A DNA stretch of 64,000 nt from Gemmatimonadota bacterium (GTDB taxonomy: Bacteria > Gemmatimonadota > Gemmatimonadetes > Gemmatimonadales > GWC2-71-9). The stretch's first letter is position 1. The number at the start of each line of letters is the position of its first letter. Positions 37,846-48,021 of this stretch are shown piece after piece. The position numbers and the translations under genes are program-made. The notes under the pieces were generated by a model that worked only from the letters and a program-made list of their open reading frames with translations, ran no database searches and was not told where the DNA came from. Location of the stretch: assembly GCA_016713785.1 (NCBI GenBank), contig JADJOM010000001.1, positions 682,001 through 746,000 on the forward strand. Reading direction: 5' to 3'.

Positions 37846-38163
37846 GTGCCTCCGGGGCAAGTACTGCCCATCAATGCATCACGGCGACACGAGGAGCACG
37901 GATCCCCCCCTCTCCGTCCTCCGTGCCTCCGTGGTGAGTACCGTCCACAAAGGCACCACGGAAACACGAAGAGCACGGAGCCCCCCCTCCGCGTCCTCCG
38001 TGCCTCCGTGGTGAGTACCGTCCACAAAGGCACCACGGAGACACGAAGAGCACGAAGCGACTCACCCGCCTCCGTGCCCTCCGTGCCTCCGTGGTGAGAA
38101 CCGTCCACGAAGGCACCACGGAGCCACGAAGGGCACAAGGCCAGACAAGCACCTCCGTGGTGA
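37846..38163. repeat. Degenerate palindromic tandem repeat array, about 77-83 bp units
   Basis: Four units start at GCATCACGG (about 37876), GCACCACGG (37953), GCACCACGG (38030) and GCACCACGG (38113), with spacings 77, 77 and 83. Each contains an imperfect palindrome of the form CACCACGGAnACACGAAG ... CTCCGTGCCTCCGTGGTG, with AGTACCGTCCACAAAGG between units. The array follows the GxxExxY stop and ends before the GH13 stop at 38179. It is not a CRISPR: repeats are long, degenerate and lack unique spacers. Open frames across it are spurious. Otherwise the 340-bp gap is empty. Confidence 0.85.
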
Positions 38164-38178
38164 TCCCTCCGTGAAGTC

Positions 38179-40068
38179 CTACTCCCGCACCCACACCCGC
38201 GCCCCGTGGGCCGGCAGCACTCCCCGGAGGGAATCGCTCACCGTCACGACCTTGTCCTCCACCGGAAAGATCGCCCGGTAGTCCCCGGCGGCCGGCACGG
38301 CGATCTCCACGGCCACGTCCGAGGCGTTGAACGCCACGATGGCCTCCTCGCCTGCCAGGGTCCGGCCATACGCCAGCACGCCACGCCGATCGTCGGTGAC
38401 CAGCCATCGCGTGGCGCCGTCCACCCACAGGCGGAGGTGCGCCTTCCGGAGGGCAATCAGCTCCCGGTAGGTGCGGAGCAGCGCGGTGTCCGCCGCCACG
38501 GGATCGCGACGTCGCGTCCGGCCCAGCGGGTCCGCTGCCTCGTCCTCGTAGGTGAGGTCCGCCCAGAGCATCGGCTTCCGCTCGTCGGGATCGTCCGCGC
38601 CCCACATGCCCACCTCGTCGCCGTTCCAGATGTGCGGCGCGCCGGTCCAGGTGAACTGCTGCACGAGGACCTGAACCTGGAGCTGCCGGGTCCGGGCGTC
38701 GGGGCGCCCCAACCGGTAGGCGGGGTTGTCGCGCGGGGTGACCCGGAACTTGAACACGCCGGGATTGTAGAGCGAGGTGCTGAACCGCGGCGTGTCGTGA
38801 CTGGCCGTGAGGTTCATCATGGCCCGGTAGTGGGCCGGGGGGATCCCGCGGGCAATGGAGTCCAGCGCGTGCGCGTAGCCCGACGGGGTCAGCGCGGGTT
38901 CGGCCTGGGCCAGAAAGCTCCGGGTCGGCGCGAACCACCGATAGTGCATCACCGCGTCGAAGACGTCACCCTGGAGCCACGGGGCGGGGTCGTACATCCG
39001 GGGCCAGTCCTCGAACCAGACTTCGCCCACCAGGTACGCCTCGGGATTGATGCTCCGCACGAAGCGCCGGTAGTCGCGCCAGAATCCCAGCGGCACCATT
39101 TCCGCGACGTCCAGCCGGAACCCGTCGATCCCATCGGACGGATCGCCATCGCCGTTGGGGTCGAGCCACCGCCGGCTCACGGCGTAGACCAGCTCCCGCA
39201 CCTCCGGCACGAGGTTGCCCTCGATGGCGCCATGGGTCCGGCCCTCCGGGCGCCCCACCTTCTTCCACTCCGGGAGCGAGGGCACGCCGACCCAGCCACG
39301 GTAGCGGAACTCGTTGGTGTCGGGGGTGGCCGGATCATCGAACTGCTGCACCTCGTACCAGTCGGCGTAGCGTGAGGCGCGCTGCTTCGCGACCAGGTCC
39401 TGCCACGCGGGGAAGTTGACGCCCGTGTGGTTCCACGAGTAGTCGAGGATGATCCGCATCCCCCGCCGGTGCACCTCCGCCACAAGCCTGAGGAAGAGGC
39501 TGTCCGCCGCGGTCCACCCCCAGCTGGCCGGGTCGCCGAAGTCCTCGGCCGCCATCCGCGCCGCGTCGCCGCGCGGGTCGGGGCCGAAGTTGCGGTCCAC
39601 GTGCTGGTAGTGCGCCGCGTCGTACTTGTGCAGCGAGGGCGCGTCGTTGATCGGGTTGAGGTAGAGCGCGGTGATGCCGAGGGCCTGCAGGTAGTCGAGC
39701 CGGTCGAGGAGGCCCTGCAGGTCGCCGCCGTACCGGCGCCACTGGGCCGTGCCATAGAAGTCCTTCCCGGTGGCCCGGGCCCACGGCTCCTGGCGGTACC
39801 AGTCCGCGGTCCACGGCGTCACCTGCCAGCCGGCCGGCGCCGGATCGGGGGAGAAGCTCCGGATGTCCTCCAGCGTCGGGTCGTTCACCGGGTCGCCATT
39901 GCGGAATCGCTCCACGAAGACCTGGTACCAGATAGCGTCGGCGGCCCAGGCGGGCGCGGCGAGATCGGGCGTCGCGGCGGCCGGGGGCGCGGGCTCGCGG
40001 GCGCAGGCCGTGAGCAGGGTCAGCAGGGCAAGGAAACGGAGGGGAAACCGATGCACGGGGGTCTCCAT
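38179..40068 (-). CDS. GH13 neopullulanase-like amylase, lipoprotein
   Basis: A 629-aa GH13 enzyme in opposite orientation to the rest of the locus. A lipobox (LLTAC, Cys22) indicates membrane anchoring. It has the opening IWYQVFVERFRNGDP seen in neopullulanase/cyclomaltodextrinase-type enzymes, DYSWNHTG (region I), GFRLDVAEMV with nucleophile D320, LVGEVWFED with acid/base E349 and NLTASHDTPRF (region IV). The C-terminal beta-domain follows (VLAYGRTLAGEEAIVAFNASD). With four GH13 enzymes nearby, it is probably the branched or cyclic dextrin hydrolase. Upstream lies the CoA transferase gene on the same strand. Confidence 0.92.
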   Translation of the reverse strand: METPVHRFPLRFLALLTLLTACAREPAPPAAATPDLAAPAWAADAIWYQVFVERFRNGDPVNDPTLEDIRSFSPDPAPAGWQVTPWTADWYRQEPWARATGKDFYGTAQWRRYGGDLQGLLDRLDYLQALGITALYLNPINDAPSLHKYDAAHYQHVDRNFGPDPRGDAARMAAEDFGDPASWGWTAADSLFLRLVAEVHRRGMRIILDYSWNHTGVNFPAWQDLVAKQRASRYADWYEVQQFDDPATPDTNEFRYRGWVGVPSLPEWKKVGRPEGRTHGAIEGNLVPEVRELVYAVSRRWLDPNGDGDPSDGIDGFRLDVAEMVPLGFWRDYRRFVRSINPEAYLVGEVWFEDWPRMYDPAPWLQGDVFDAVMHYRWFAPTRSFLAQAEPALTPSGYAHALDSIARGIPPAHYRAMMNLTASHDTPRFSTSLYNPGVFKFRVTPRDNPAYRLGRPDARTRQLQVQVLVQQFTWTGAPHIWNGDEVGMWGADDPDERKPMLWADLTYEDEAADPLGRTRRRDPVAADTALLRTYRELIALRKAHLRLWVDGATRWLVTDDRRGVLAYGRTLAGEEAIVAFNASDVAVEIAVPAAGDYRAIFPVEDKVVTVSDSLRGVLPAHGARVWVRE

Positions 40069-40096
40069 TGCTGGTGTCTCAAGGGGAAGGCCTGCC

Positions 40097-41326
40097 TCAG
40101 ATCACGTGCTGGGCCCGGAGCTCCTCGAGGCCCGCGGCGTCGATACCCAGCTCCGCGAAGAGCGCGGCGGTGTGCTCGCCCAGCTCCGGGGCGGGGGTGC
40201 GGATCTGGCCGGGCGTGCCGGTCAGCCGCGGCGTGACGTTGTGCATCTTGATGGTGCCGAGCTTCGGGTCGGGGACATCCACGAAGACCTCGCGCGCCAG
40301 GATGTGCTCGTCGGCCACCAGCTGGCTCACGTCATACACCGGCGCGGCGGTGATGCCGGCGGCCTCGAAGAAGGTCACGTTCTCCTCCAGCGTGCGGGCG
40401 CAGATGAAGCCGTCGATGATCCGGTCCAGCTCGTCGACGTGCGCGATGCGGTCGGAGTTGGTGCGGAAGCGGCGGTCGCGGATGAGCTCCGGCTTGCCGA
40501 TCGCCTCCATGAGCCGCTCGAACATCGGCTGCATCGAGGCGGAGACGGCCAGGAATCGCCCATCCCGCGTGTGGTAGACGTTGCGGGGCGCGCTCACCTG
40601 CAGGCGGGAGCCGATCCGGATCGGGATCTCTCCGGTGCGCTGGTACACCGCGGCGTCGGGGCCCACGATCGAGATGAGCGGCTCCAGCAGCGAGAGGTCC
40701 ACCACCTGCCCGGCCGCGCCGTGCTGCTCCCGGGCCCGCACGGCGGTGACCACCGCGAAGGCGCCGTAGGTGCCGGCCACCATGTCAGCCAGGGCCACGT
40801 TGGGGAGCACCGGCGGATGCCCGGGGAAGCCGGTCTTGGCCGCGAAGCCCGACATCGCCTCGATCAGCGTCCCGAAGCCCGGGCGGGTGCGGTAGGGCCC
40901 GGTCTGCCCGAAGCCCGAGATCCGCACGATGATCAGCTTCGAGTTGCGCGCCAGCAGCTGGTCCGGGCCGCAGCCCATCTTCTCCAGCGTGCCGAACTTG
41001 AAGCTCTCCACCAGCACGTCGGCCTTCTCCACCAGCCGCAGCAGCAGCGCCCGGCCCTCGGGAAGCCGCAGGTCCAGGGTGAGGCTGCGCTTGTTGCGCG
41101 CGTAGACCTTCCAGAAGAGGCTCTCGCCGTTGGCCGCCTTCCACTCGCGCAGCGCGTCGCCGGTGCCGGGGTCCTCGACCTTGACCACGTCGGCCCCGAA
41201 GTCCCCGAGCAGCAGCGTCAGCATGTTCCCGGCCACCAGGCGGGAGAGGTCCAGCACCCGGATGCCGGCCAGCGGCAGCGTGCCCCCGGCGGGCGCGGCG
41301 TCCTGGGCGGTCGATTCGGTCGTCAT
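40097..41326 (-). CDS. CaiB/BaiF family (class III) CoA transferase
   Basis: A 409-aa family III CoA transferase, moving CoA between organic acids in the cytoplasm. Core motifs are GIRVLDLSRLVAGNMLTLLLGDFGADVVKVEDP, GDALREWKAANGESLFWKVYARNKRSL, SGFGQTGPY and the catalytic aspartate in NVALADMVAG (D181). The substrate cannot be told from sequence; no linked dehydrogenase or hydratase gene is present. Length is normal for the family. It lies 28 bases upstream of the GH13 gene and is unrelated to the glycan locus in function. Confidence 0.9.
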   Translation of the reverse strand: MTTESTAQDAAPAGGTLPLAGIRVLDLSRLVAGNMLTLLLGDFGADVVKVEDPGTGDALREWKAANGESLFWKVYARNKRSLTLDLRLPEGRALLLRLVEKADVLVESFKFGTLEKMGCGPDQLLARNSKLIIVRISGFGQTGPYRTRPGFGTLIEAMSGFAAKTGFPGHPPVLPNVALADMVAGTYGAFAVVTAVRAREQHGAAGQVVDLSLLEPLISIVGPDAAVYQRTGEIPIRIGSRLQVSAPRNVYHTRDGRFLAVSASMQPMFERLMEAIGKPELIRDRRFRTNSDRIAHVDELDRIIDGFICARTLEENVTFFEAAGITAAPVYDVSQLVADEHILAREVFVDVPDPKLGTIKMHNVTPRLTGTPGQIRTPAPELGEHTAALFAELGIDAAGLEELRAQHVI

Positions 41327-41424
41327 GACGGCTCCGGCAGAACGTGAAGATCCTGCAGCATGGGCCGGTCACGCGCGCCGCGGCCCGGTCGTGTCGGCGA
41401 GGCCCGGCGCACCGGGCCAGGCCG

Positions 41425-42162
41425 CTAGATGTACTGCTGGAACAGCAGCATCGCCACCGTGGTGGCCCCCACCAGCAGGGCGATCGTGCGGCTCTCGGCG
41501 GCGTCGTACGCCTCGGGGAGGATCTCGATGAGGACCATGTACACCATGGCTCCGGCGGCGAAGCCGAGCCCCACCGGCAGCGCCGGCCGCACCCGCTCCA
41601 CCAGCAGGTAGGCCGGCAGGGCCATGAGCGGCTGCGGCAGGGACGAGAGGATGGACCACCCCGCGCACGCCCACAGCGAGATGCCCCGGGGCCGCATCAC
41701 GGCGGTGATCGCCAGGCCCTCGGGAATATTGTGGATGGCGAGCGCCACCGTGATCGCGATCGCCAGCGATTGCCCGCCGCCGAAGGACACCCCCACCGCC
41801 ACCCCCTCGGCAAAGGAGTGCACGGTCATCACCACCACCAGCAGCAGCATCCGCCGAGCCCCGGCCCCCGTGAGCGAGGCAAACTCGATCTCGTGGCCCT
41901 TGAGCAGCCACTGGGTCACGAGGATGAAGAGCACCCCCGTCGCGGCCCCCACGAACGTGCGGGTGGGTCCGTGATGCACCCCCTCCGCCAGCAGGCCCAG
42001 ACTGGCCCCGAGCATCAGGCCCGCCGCGATCGCGTTGGCCGCCGCGACGGTCCGCCCGGAGAGCTCCGTGATGAACCGGAACGGGAGGGCGCCCAGCCCG
42101 GTGGCCAGCGCGGTCACCAGGGCGCTCAGGAAGACCACCCACAGCACCGGCAGCCCCAGCAT
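41425..42162 (-). CDS. ZIP family metal transporter (second of a tandem pair)
   Basis: A 245-aa ZIP-family transporter (Zn2+, Fe2+ or Mn2+ uptake) with about eight membrane segments. The metal-binding helices carry HSFAEGVAVG and IHNIPEGLAI, the two ZIP signatures (HxxxE and HNxPEG). A pair of charged loops and the ending TIALLVGATTVAMLLFQQ are typical of short ZIPs. The ATG at 42162 lies five bases after the stop of a paralogous gene; the frame is open further upstream but merges into that gene. Motif agreement is better here than in its partner, so this is the more conventional transporter. Confidence 0.9.
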   Translation of the reverse strand: MLGLPVLWVVFLSALVTALATGLGALPFRFITELSGRTVAAANAIAAGLMLGASLGLLAEGVHHGPTRTFVGAATGVLFILVTQWLLKGHEIEFASLTGAGARRMLLLVVVMTVHSFAEGVAVGVSFGGGQSLAIAITVALAIHNIPEGLAITAVMRPRGISLWACAGWSILSSLPQPLMALPAYLLVERVRPALPVGLGFAAGAMVYMVLIEILPEAYDAAESRTIALLVGATTVAMLLFQQYI

Positions 42163-42167
42163 CGGCG

Positions 42168-42896
42168 TCAGCCCCCGCCACCCATCAGGGCCACGATCCC
42201 GGCCGCGATGCTCGCCACCACGGCAATCGCGGTGCGGCCCGCCAGCCGGTAGCTCTGCGGCAGCAGTTCGGCCACGATGAGGTAGAGCAAGGCGCCGAAG
42301 GACGCGCCCAGCAGCCAGGGGAGCGCCCCCGGCACGGCCGCCACCAGGTAGATCACCGAGACCGCCACCAGCGGCTGGGTGGTCCGGGCCAGGACCGCCA
42401 TCCCCGACGCCGCCCCGGCGCGCCAGCCCCGGCGGGTGAGGAGGGCCCCCAGCACGGCGCCCTCGGAGACGTTGTGGATCGCGAAGGTGAGCAGGAGGAA
42501 CCGCGCCAGCGGGTCGCTCACCCCCGCCGCCGCCCCGATGGCCACCCCCTCCGCCGCCGAATGGAGCGCGCTGGCCAGGATCTCCCCGGCATCGGTGTCG
42601 GCGGGGGCAGAGAGGCGGGCGGTCGCCGCCGCCTCCCCGGCGCGCGCCACGGGACCGGAATCGGCCAGCCGGATGGCCAGGAGCCCCACGAACGCCCCGA
42701 GCAGCGTGGCGGCCGGCGCCCGGGCCTGCCCGGCGGCCAGGAGGACGTAGCCGATCCCGAGCATCAGGCCTGCGGCCGCGGCCGTAGCCCAGCCCACGGC
42801 GTGCCGCGAGAACCAGCTCCAGGTCCCCAGCAGCGCCCCCGGGCCGGCCGCCAGGGCGGCGGCGAGGCCCCACAGGAAGAGCGACTGGGTCTCCAT
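42168..42896 (-). CDS. ZIP family metal transporter (first of a tandem pair)
   Basis: A 242-aa ZIP-family membrane protein that reads METQSLFLWGLAAALAAGPGALLG and has the helix motifs LHSAAEGVAIG and IHNVSEGAVLG. The second motif has Ser in place of the usual Pro (HNVSEG). It is followed five bases later by a second ZIP gene, so the pair is cotranscribed and the products may form a heteromer or work on different metals. Sequence texture (a soluble loop RLSAPADTDAGEI) differs from its neighbour, suggesting an old duplication. Metal not known. Confidence 0.85.
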   Translation of the reverse strand: METQSLFLWGLAAALAAGPGALLGTWSWFSRHAVGWATAAAAGLMLGIGYVLLAAGQARAPAATLLGAFVGLLAIRLADSGPVARAGEAAATARLSAPADTDAGEILASALHSAAEGVAIGAAAGVSDPLARFLLLTFAIHNVSEGAVLGALLTRRGWRAGAASGMAVLARTTQPLVAVSVIYLVAAVPGALPWLLGASFGALLYLIVAELLPQSYRLAGRTAIAVVASIAAGIVALMGGGG

Positions 42897-43012
42897 CGGG
42901 GTCGGCGTGATCGGGGGCCTGCCGGGTCAGAAGGGCCTGCACCGTCCGGGGTGTGGCAGGGGAAGGTAGCGGTGACAGGGTGAAGCGAAAGTGAACCGGC
43001 CCGGGAGACGAC

Positions 43013-43043
43013 GCAGGGGCGGAGCGCGAGGCTCCGCCCCTGC
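43013..43043 (-). terminator. Terminator after pilBTC operon
   Basis: GCAGGGGCGGAGC (43013-43025) and GCTCCGCCCCTGC (43031-43043) form a perfect 13-bp stem with a five-base loop. It lies 27 bases beyond the pilC stop. No T-run. Confidence 0.65.
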
Positions 43044-43069
43044 GGGCAGGTCCGGATGGGGGCGGGGCG

Positions 43070-44275
43070 CTACTGCACCGCGTTCATCATGTCGAAGATC
43101 GGCAGGTACATGGCCACCACCATGCCACCGACGATCACGCCGAGGACGACGATCATCATCGGCTCCATCAGCGAGAGCAGGGCGCTGACCGCGACGTCCA
43201 CTTCCTCATCGTAGAAGTCGGCGATCTTGGAGAGCATCTCGTCGAGGCCGCCGGTCTGCTCGCCGACGGCGATCATCGAGATCACCATGGGCGGGAAGAC
43301 CTTGGACTTCTCCAGCGGGCCGGCGATCGTCTCGCCGCCGGCGATCGAGTTGCGCGACTCCATCACCGCGTCGTGGATGACGCGGTTGCCGGCGGTCTTG
43401 GCGGTGATCTCCAGGCCGTCGAGGATCGACACGCCGGAGCTGATCAGGGTGCCGAGCGTCCGGGTGAAGCGGGAGACCGCGGACTTGCGCAGCAGGTCGC
43501 CCAGCACCGGGGCGTTGAGCAGCATCTGGTCGATCTGCTTCTGGCCGTTGGGCGTCTTGTAGTACGACCGGATGGCGTAGACGATCCCGATGATGATCAG
43601 GATCAGGGCCCACCAGTAGCTGATCAGGAAGTCCGACATCGCGATCACGATGCGGGTGGGGAGCGGCAGCTCCATCCCGACGCTGGCGAACATCTTCTGG
43701 AAGGTCGGGATGACGAAGATCAGCAGCACCGCCACCGCGATGCCGGCCACCGACATGATGACGCCCGGGTACACCATCGCGCCCTTGACCTTCCGGATGA
43801 GCGCGTCGCTCTTCTCGAGGAAGGTGGCCAGGCGGAGCAGGATGGTGTCCAGGATGCCGCCGGCCTCGCCGGCGGCCACCATGTTGACGTACAGCTCGGT
43901 GAACGCCTTGGGGTGCTTGCTGAAGGCGTCGGCGAGGGTGTGGCCGCTCTCGACGTCGAAGACCACCTGCTTGGTCACCTCGGCCAGGGAGGGGTTCTCG
44001 GTCTGCCGGGCCAGGATGTCCAGCGACTGCACCAGCGGCAGGCCCGAGTTGATCATCGTGGCGAACTGCCGGGTGAAGATCACGATGTCGCGGGTCCGGA
44101 TGCCCTTCTTGCCGAAGCTGAGGCTCAGCTGCTTGGGCTGCTCCCGGACGTTCACCACGATCATCTTCTGCTGCTTGATGTGCTTCAGGACGTCGTCGCG
44201 GCTGGGCACGTCGAGCGTGCCCTTCATGATCTGGCCCGTGGCGGCGTTCCGCGCGGTGTACTCGAACACTGGCAT
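43070..44275 (-). CDS. pilC: Type IV pilus assembly inner-membrane platform protein PilC
   Basis: A 401-aa GspF/PilC-family protein, the inner-membrane platform that couples the PilB and PilT motors to pilin assembly. Two repeated T2SSF domains are visible: FTRQFATMINSGLPLVQSLDIL...HTLADAFSKHP and FTRTLGTLISSGVSILDGLEI...GETIAGPLEKS. Hydrophobic segments follow each domain (VIMSVAGIAVAVLLIFVIPTFQ, and a C-terminal VVLGVIVGGMVVAMYLPIF). The opening MPVFEYTARNAATGQ is typical. It follows pilT after 18 bases in the same operon. Confidence 0.95.
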   Translation of the reverse strand: MPVFEYTARNAATGQIMKGTLDVPSRDDVLKHIKQQKMIVVNVREQPKQLSLSFGKKGIRTRDIVIFTRQFATMINSGLPLVQSLDILARQTENPSLAEVTKQVVFDVESGHTLADAFSKHPKAFTELYVNMVAAGEAGGILDTILLRLATFLEKSDALIRKVKGAMVYPGVIMSVAGIAVAVLLIFVIPTFQKMFASVGMELPLPTRIVIAMSDFLISYWWALILIIIGIVYAIRSYYKTPNGQKQIDQMLLNAPVLGDLLRKSAVSRFTRTLGTLISSGVSILDGLEITAKTAGNRVIHDAVMESRNSIAGGETIAGPLEKSKVFPPMVISMIAVGEQTGGLDEMLSKIADFYDEEVDVAVSALLSLMEPMMIVVLGVIVGGMVVAMYLPIFDMMNAVQ

Positions 44276-44293
44276 CCGGAGCTCCTGGTCGGC

Positions 44294-45420
44294 TTAGCGG
44301 CGGCCCGCCGGCTTGGCGGGACCCTTCTGCACGTCGCCCATCTCCTGCTCCTCGAGCGGCGTCTCGCCGCACATCCGCATCAGCTCGTTGGGGTCGCCGG
44401 AGGCACGGAGGCACTCCTCCAGCGTCACCTCGCGGCTCATGTAGAGCTGGAACAGCGAGTCGTTCATGGTCTGCATGCCGTGCTTCTTGCCCGACTGCAG
44501 CGCCGAGTAGATCTGGTGCACCTTGTCGTCGCGGATCAGCGCCCGGATGGCCGGGGTGCAGACCATGATCTCGCAGGCCATGGCCCGGCCGCGGCCCTTG
44601 GCCTTCTGCAGCAGGGTCTGGGTCACCACGCCCTCCAGCACGAACGCCAGCTGGGCGCGGACCTGCTGCTGCTGGTTGGACGGGAAGACGTCGATCATGC
44701 GGTTGATCGACTCCGCCGCGGAATTGGTGTGCAGGGTGGCCAGCGCCAGGTGGCCCGTCTCCGCGATGGTGAGGCAGGCGGCCATGGTCTCGAGGTCGCG
44801 CAACTCGCCCACCAGGATCACGTCGGGGTCCTCGCGCAGCGCGTACTTGAGCGCGTTGGCGAAGCTCTTGGTGTCGGTCCCGACCTCGCGCTGGTTGATG
44901 ATGCACTGCTGGTGCCGGTGGATGAACTCGATCGGGTCTTCCACCGTGATGATGTGGCCCTTGCGTTCCTTGTTGATCTTGTCGAGCACCGCCGCCAGCG
45001 TGGTGGACTTGCCCGACCCGGTGGGGCCGGTCACCAGGATGAGCCCGCGCGGCTTCTCGGACAGCTTGGCCATCACCGGCGGCAGCCCCAGGTCCTGGAA
45101 GGTCCGCACGTTGAACGGGATCATCCGGACCACCATCGCCACGCAGCCACGCTGCTTGAACACGTTGCCGCGGAAGCGGGCCAGGTTCTGGATGCCGAAG
45201 CTGAAGTCGAGCTCGTCCTCGGTCTCGAAGCGCTTCTTCTGGTTCTCGGTCAGCACCGAGTAGGCCAGCGCCAGGGTGTCCTTGGGGGTCAGCACGTCCG
45301 GGGCGGCGGCGTTGGTGATGTCGCCGTCGATGCGCAGCTTGGCGCGCTCCCCCGCGGTGACGTGCAGGTCGGAGGCGTCCTTCTCGATCATCTCCTCGAG
45401 CAGCGCGCGCAGGTTGATCG

Positions 45421-45424
<4 letters not shown>
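44294..45424 (-). CDS. pilT: Type IV pilus retraction ATPase PilT
   Basis: A 376-aa hexameric retraction ATPase. Walker A GPTGSGKSTTL lies at residues 133-143; the Walker B region is EDPDVILVGELRDLET and the His box is HLALATLHTNSAAESINRMIDVFP. The C-terminal motif AIRALIRDDKVHQIYSALQSG is the PilT retraction signature (AIRNLIRE-like), distinguishing it from PilB. The start overlaps the pilB stop (ATGA), so translation is coupled. Together with pilB and pilC it gives twitching motility or DNA uptake. The pilin and minor pilin genes are not in this window. Confidence 0.95.
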
Positions 45425-47136
<1,712 letters not shown>

Positions 47137-47190
47137 CGCCCCACTGATGCTGGATTGTGAAGTCTGACAACGGTTTACGCCGATTGATCT

Positions 47191-47218
47191 AAGCTAGGTT
47201 GTCGGGGTGAGGTGTCAA
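47191..47218 (-). promoter_or_regulatory. Candidate promoter of pilBTC
   Basis: On the minus strand, a consensus TTGACA (47218-47213) and TAGCTT (47196-47191) are 16 bases apart. Predicted start about 47184, giving a leader of roughly 50 bases before the pilB start at 47136. The leader is AT-richer than the surroundings. Confidence 0.5.
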
Positions 47219-47255
47219 GGAGGGTTGGACGGCTCGGCGGCTCGATGGTCCCGCC

Positions 47256-47933
47256 CTACCGCCCCCCCACCCGCAACCGCGCCCGCACCCGCGCCACCGT
47301 GGCCGGCCCCACCCCCGGCACCCGGACCAGGCTGTCCACGGCCGGGAAGGGCCCATGCCGGTCCCGGAAGGCCACGATCTGACCCGCCATGTAGGGCCCG
47401 ACGAAGGGCAGCCCCTCCAGCTCCGCCACGGTGGCGGCGTTCAGGTCGAGGACCACGGCCTGGCCCGGTGCGGGGGCCGGGGGCGCTGGCGGCGCGCCGA
47501 CCGGCACCGCCGTCCGGTCCCCACCCCCGACCGGCGCCACGCGCCCGGCGGCCGAGAAGGCCGCGTGCGGGGCGATCGCCGCGAGGAGGCCCGGGCCCAC
47601 CCCAGAGACCCGATCGAGCCCCTCGAGGCCGCCGAAGGGCCCCCGTCGCTCCCGATCGGCGACGATGGCCCGGGCCAGGCCGGGCCCGACCCGGGGGAGC
47701 CGGGCGATCTCCGCCGCCGCCGCCCGGTCCAGGTCGATGCGATCGCCCGCGGCCAGGGGCCGGGCATGAGCCAGGCTCGAGTCCCGGTGGGCCCGGGGGG
47801 CTCCCGGGGGACCGCCGCCCTGGAGCAGCAGTTGGCCGGGGGGCACCCCGGGCCGGCCCAGCGCCACCCGGACCCCCTGCCCGAGCAGCGCCAGGCCGAG
47901 CAGGAGGAGGACGGCCCGCCGCTCGGGAGACAT
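47256..47933 (-). CDS. ComEA-like protein with two helix-hairpin-helix DNA-binding modules
   Basis: A 225-aa protein with an N-terminal membrane segment (RRAVLLLLGLALLGQGVRVAL). Two ComEA-type helix-hairpin-helix units follow: IDLDRAAAAEIARLPRVGPGLARAIVADRE (about 65-95, then SGVGPGLLAAI) and LDLNAATVAELEGLPFVGPYMAGQIVAFRD (about 160-190, then PGVGPATVARVRARL). A Pro/Ala linker of about 40 residues joins them. ComEA captures incoming DNA in the periplasm; the doubled HhH is unusual since the classical protein has one pair. It lies next to the pil motor operon, consistent with type-IV-pilus-linked DNA uptake, but with its own spacing. ATG at 47933. Confidence 0.82.
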   Translation of the reverse strand: MSPERRAVLLLLGLALLGQGVRVALGRPGVPPGQLLLQGGGPPGAPRAHRDSSLAHARPLAAGDRIDLDRAAAAEIARLPRVGPGLARAIVADRERRGPFGGLEGLDRVSGVGPGLLAAIAPHAAFSAAGRVAPVGGGDRTAVPVGAPPAPPAPAPGQAVVLDLNAATVAELEGLPFVGPYMAGQIVAFRDRHGPFPAVDSLVRVPGVGPATVARVRARLRVGGR

Positions 47934-48021
47934 GGCCTACAGTGCACCACGCGCCGCGGTCCCGGAGGACCGCGGCGACGCGGGGCACGGCGGAAAAACG
48001 GGGCGCGGCGGGGGAGCGCCG

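Noticed and set aside
37846..38163. CRISPR array
   Set aside because: Units are 77-83 bp, degenerate, nearly contiguous and palindromic, with no distinct spacers or cas genes.
37785..38938. Minus-strand frames across the repeat array
   Set aside because: Their residues come from translation of the repeat units and part of the GH13 gene in the wrong frame; spurious.
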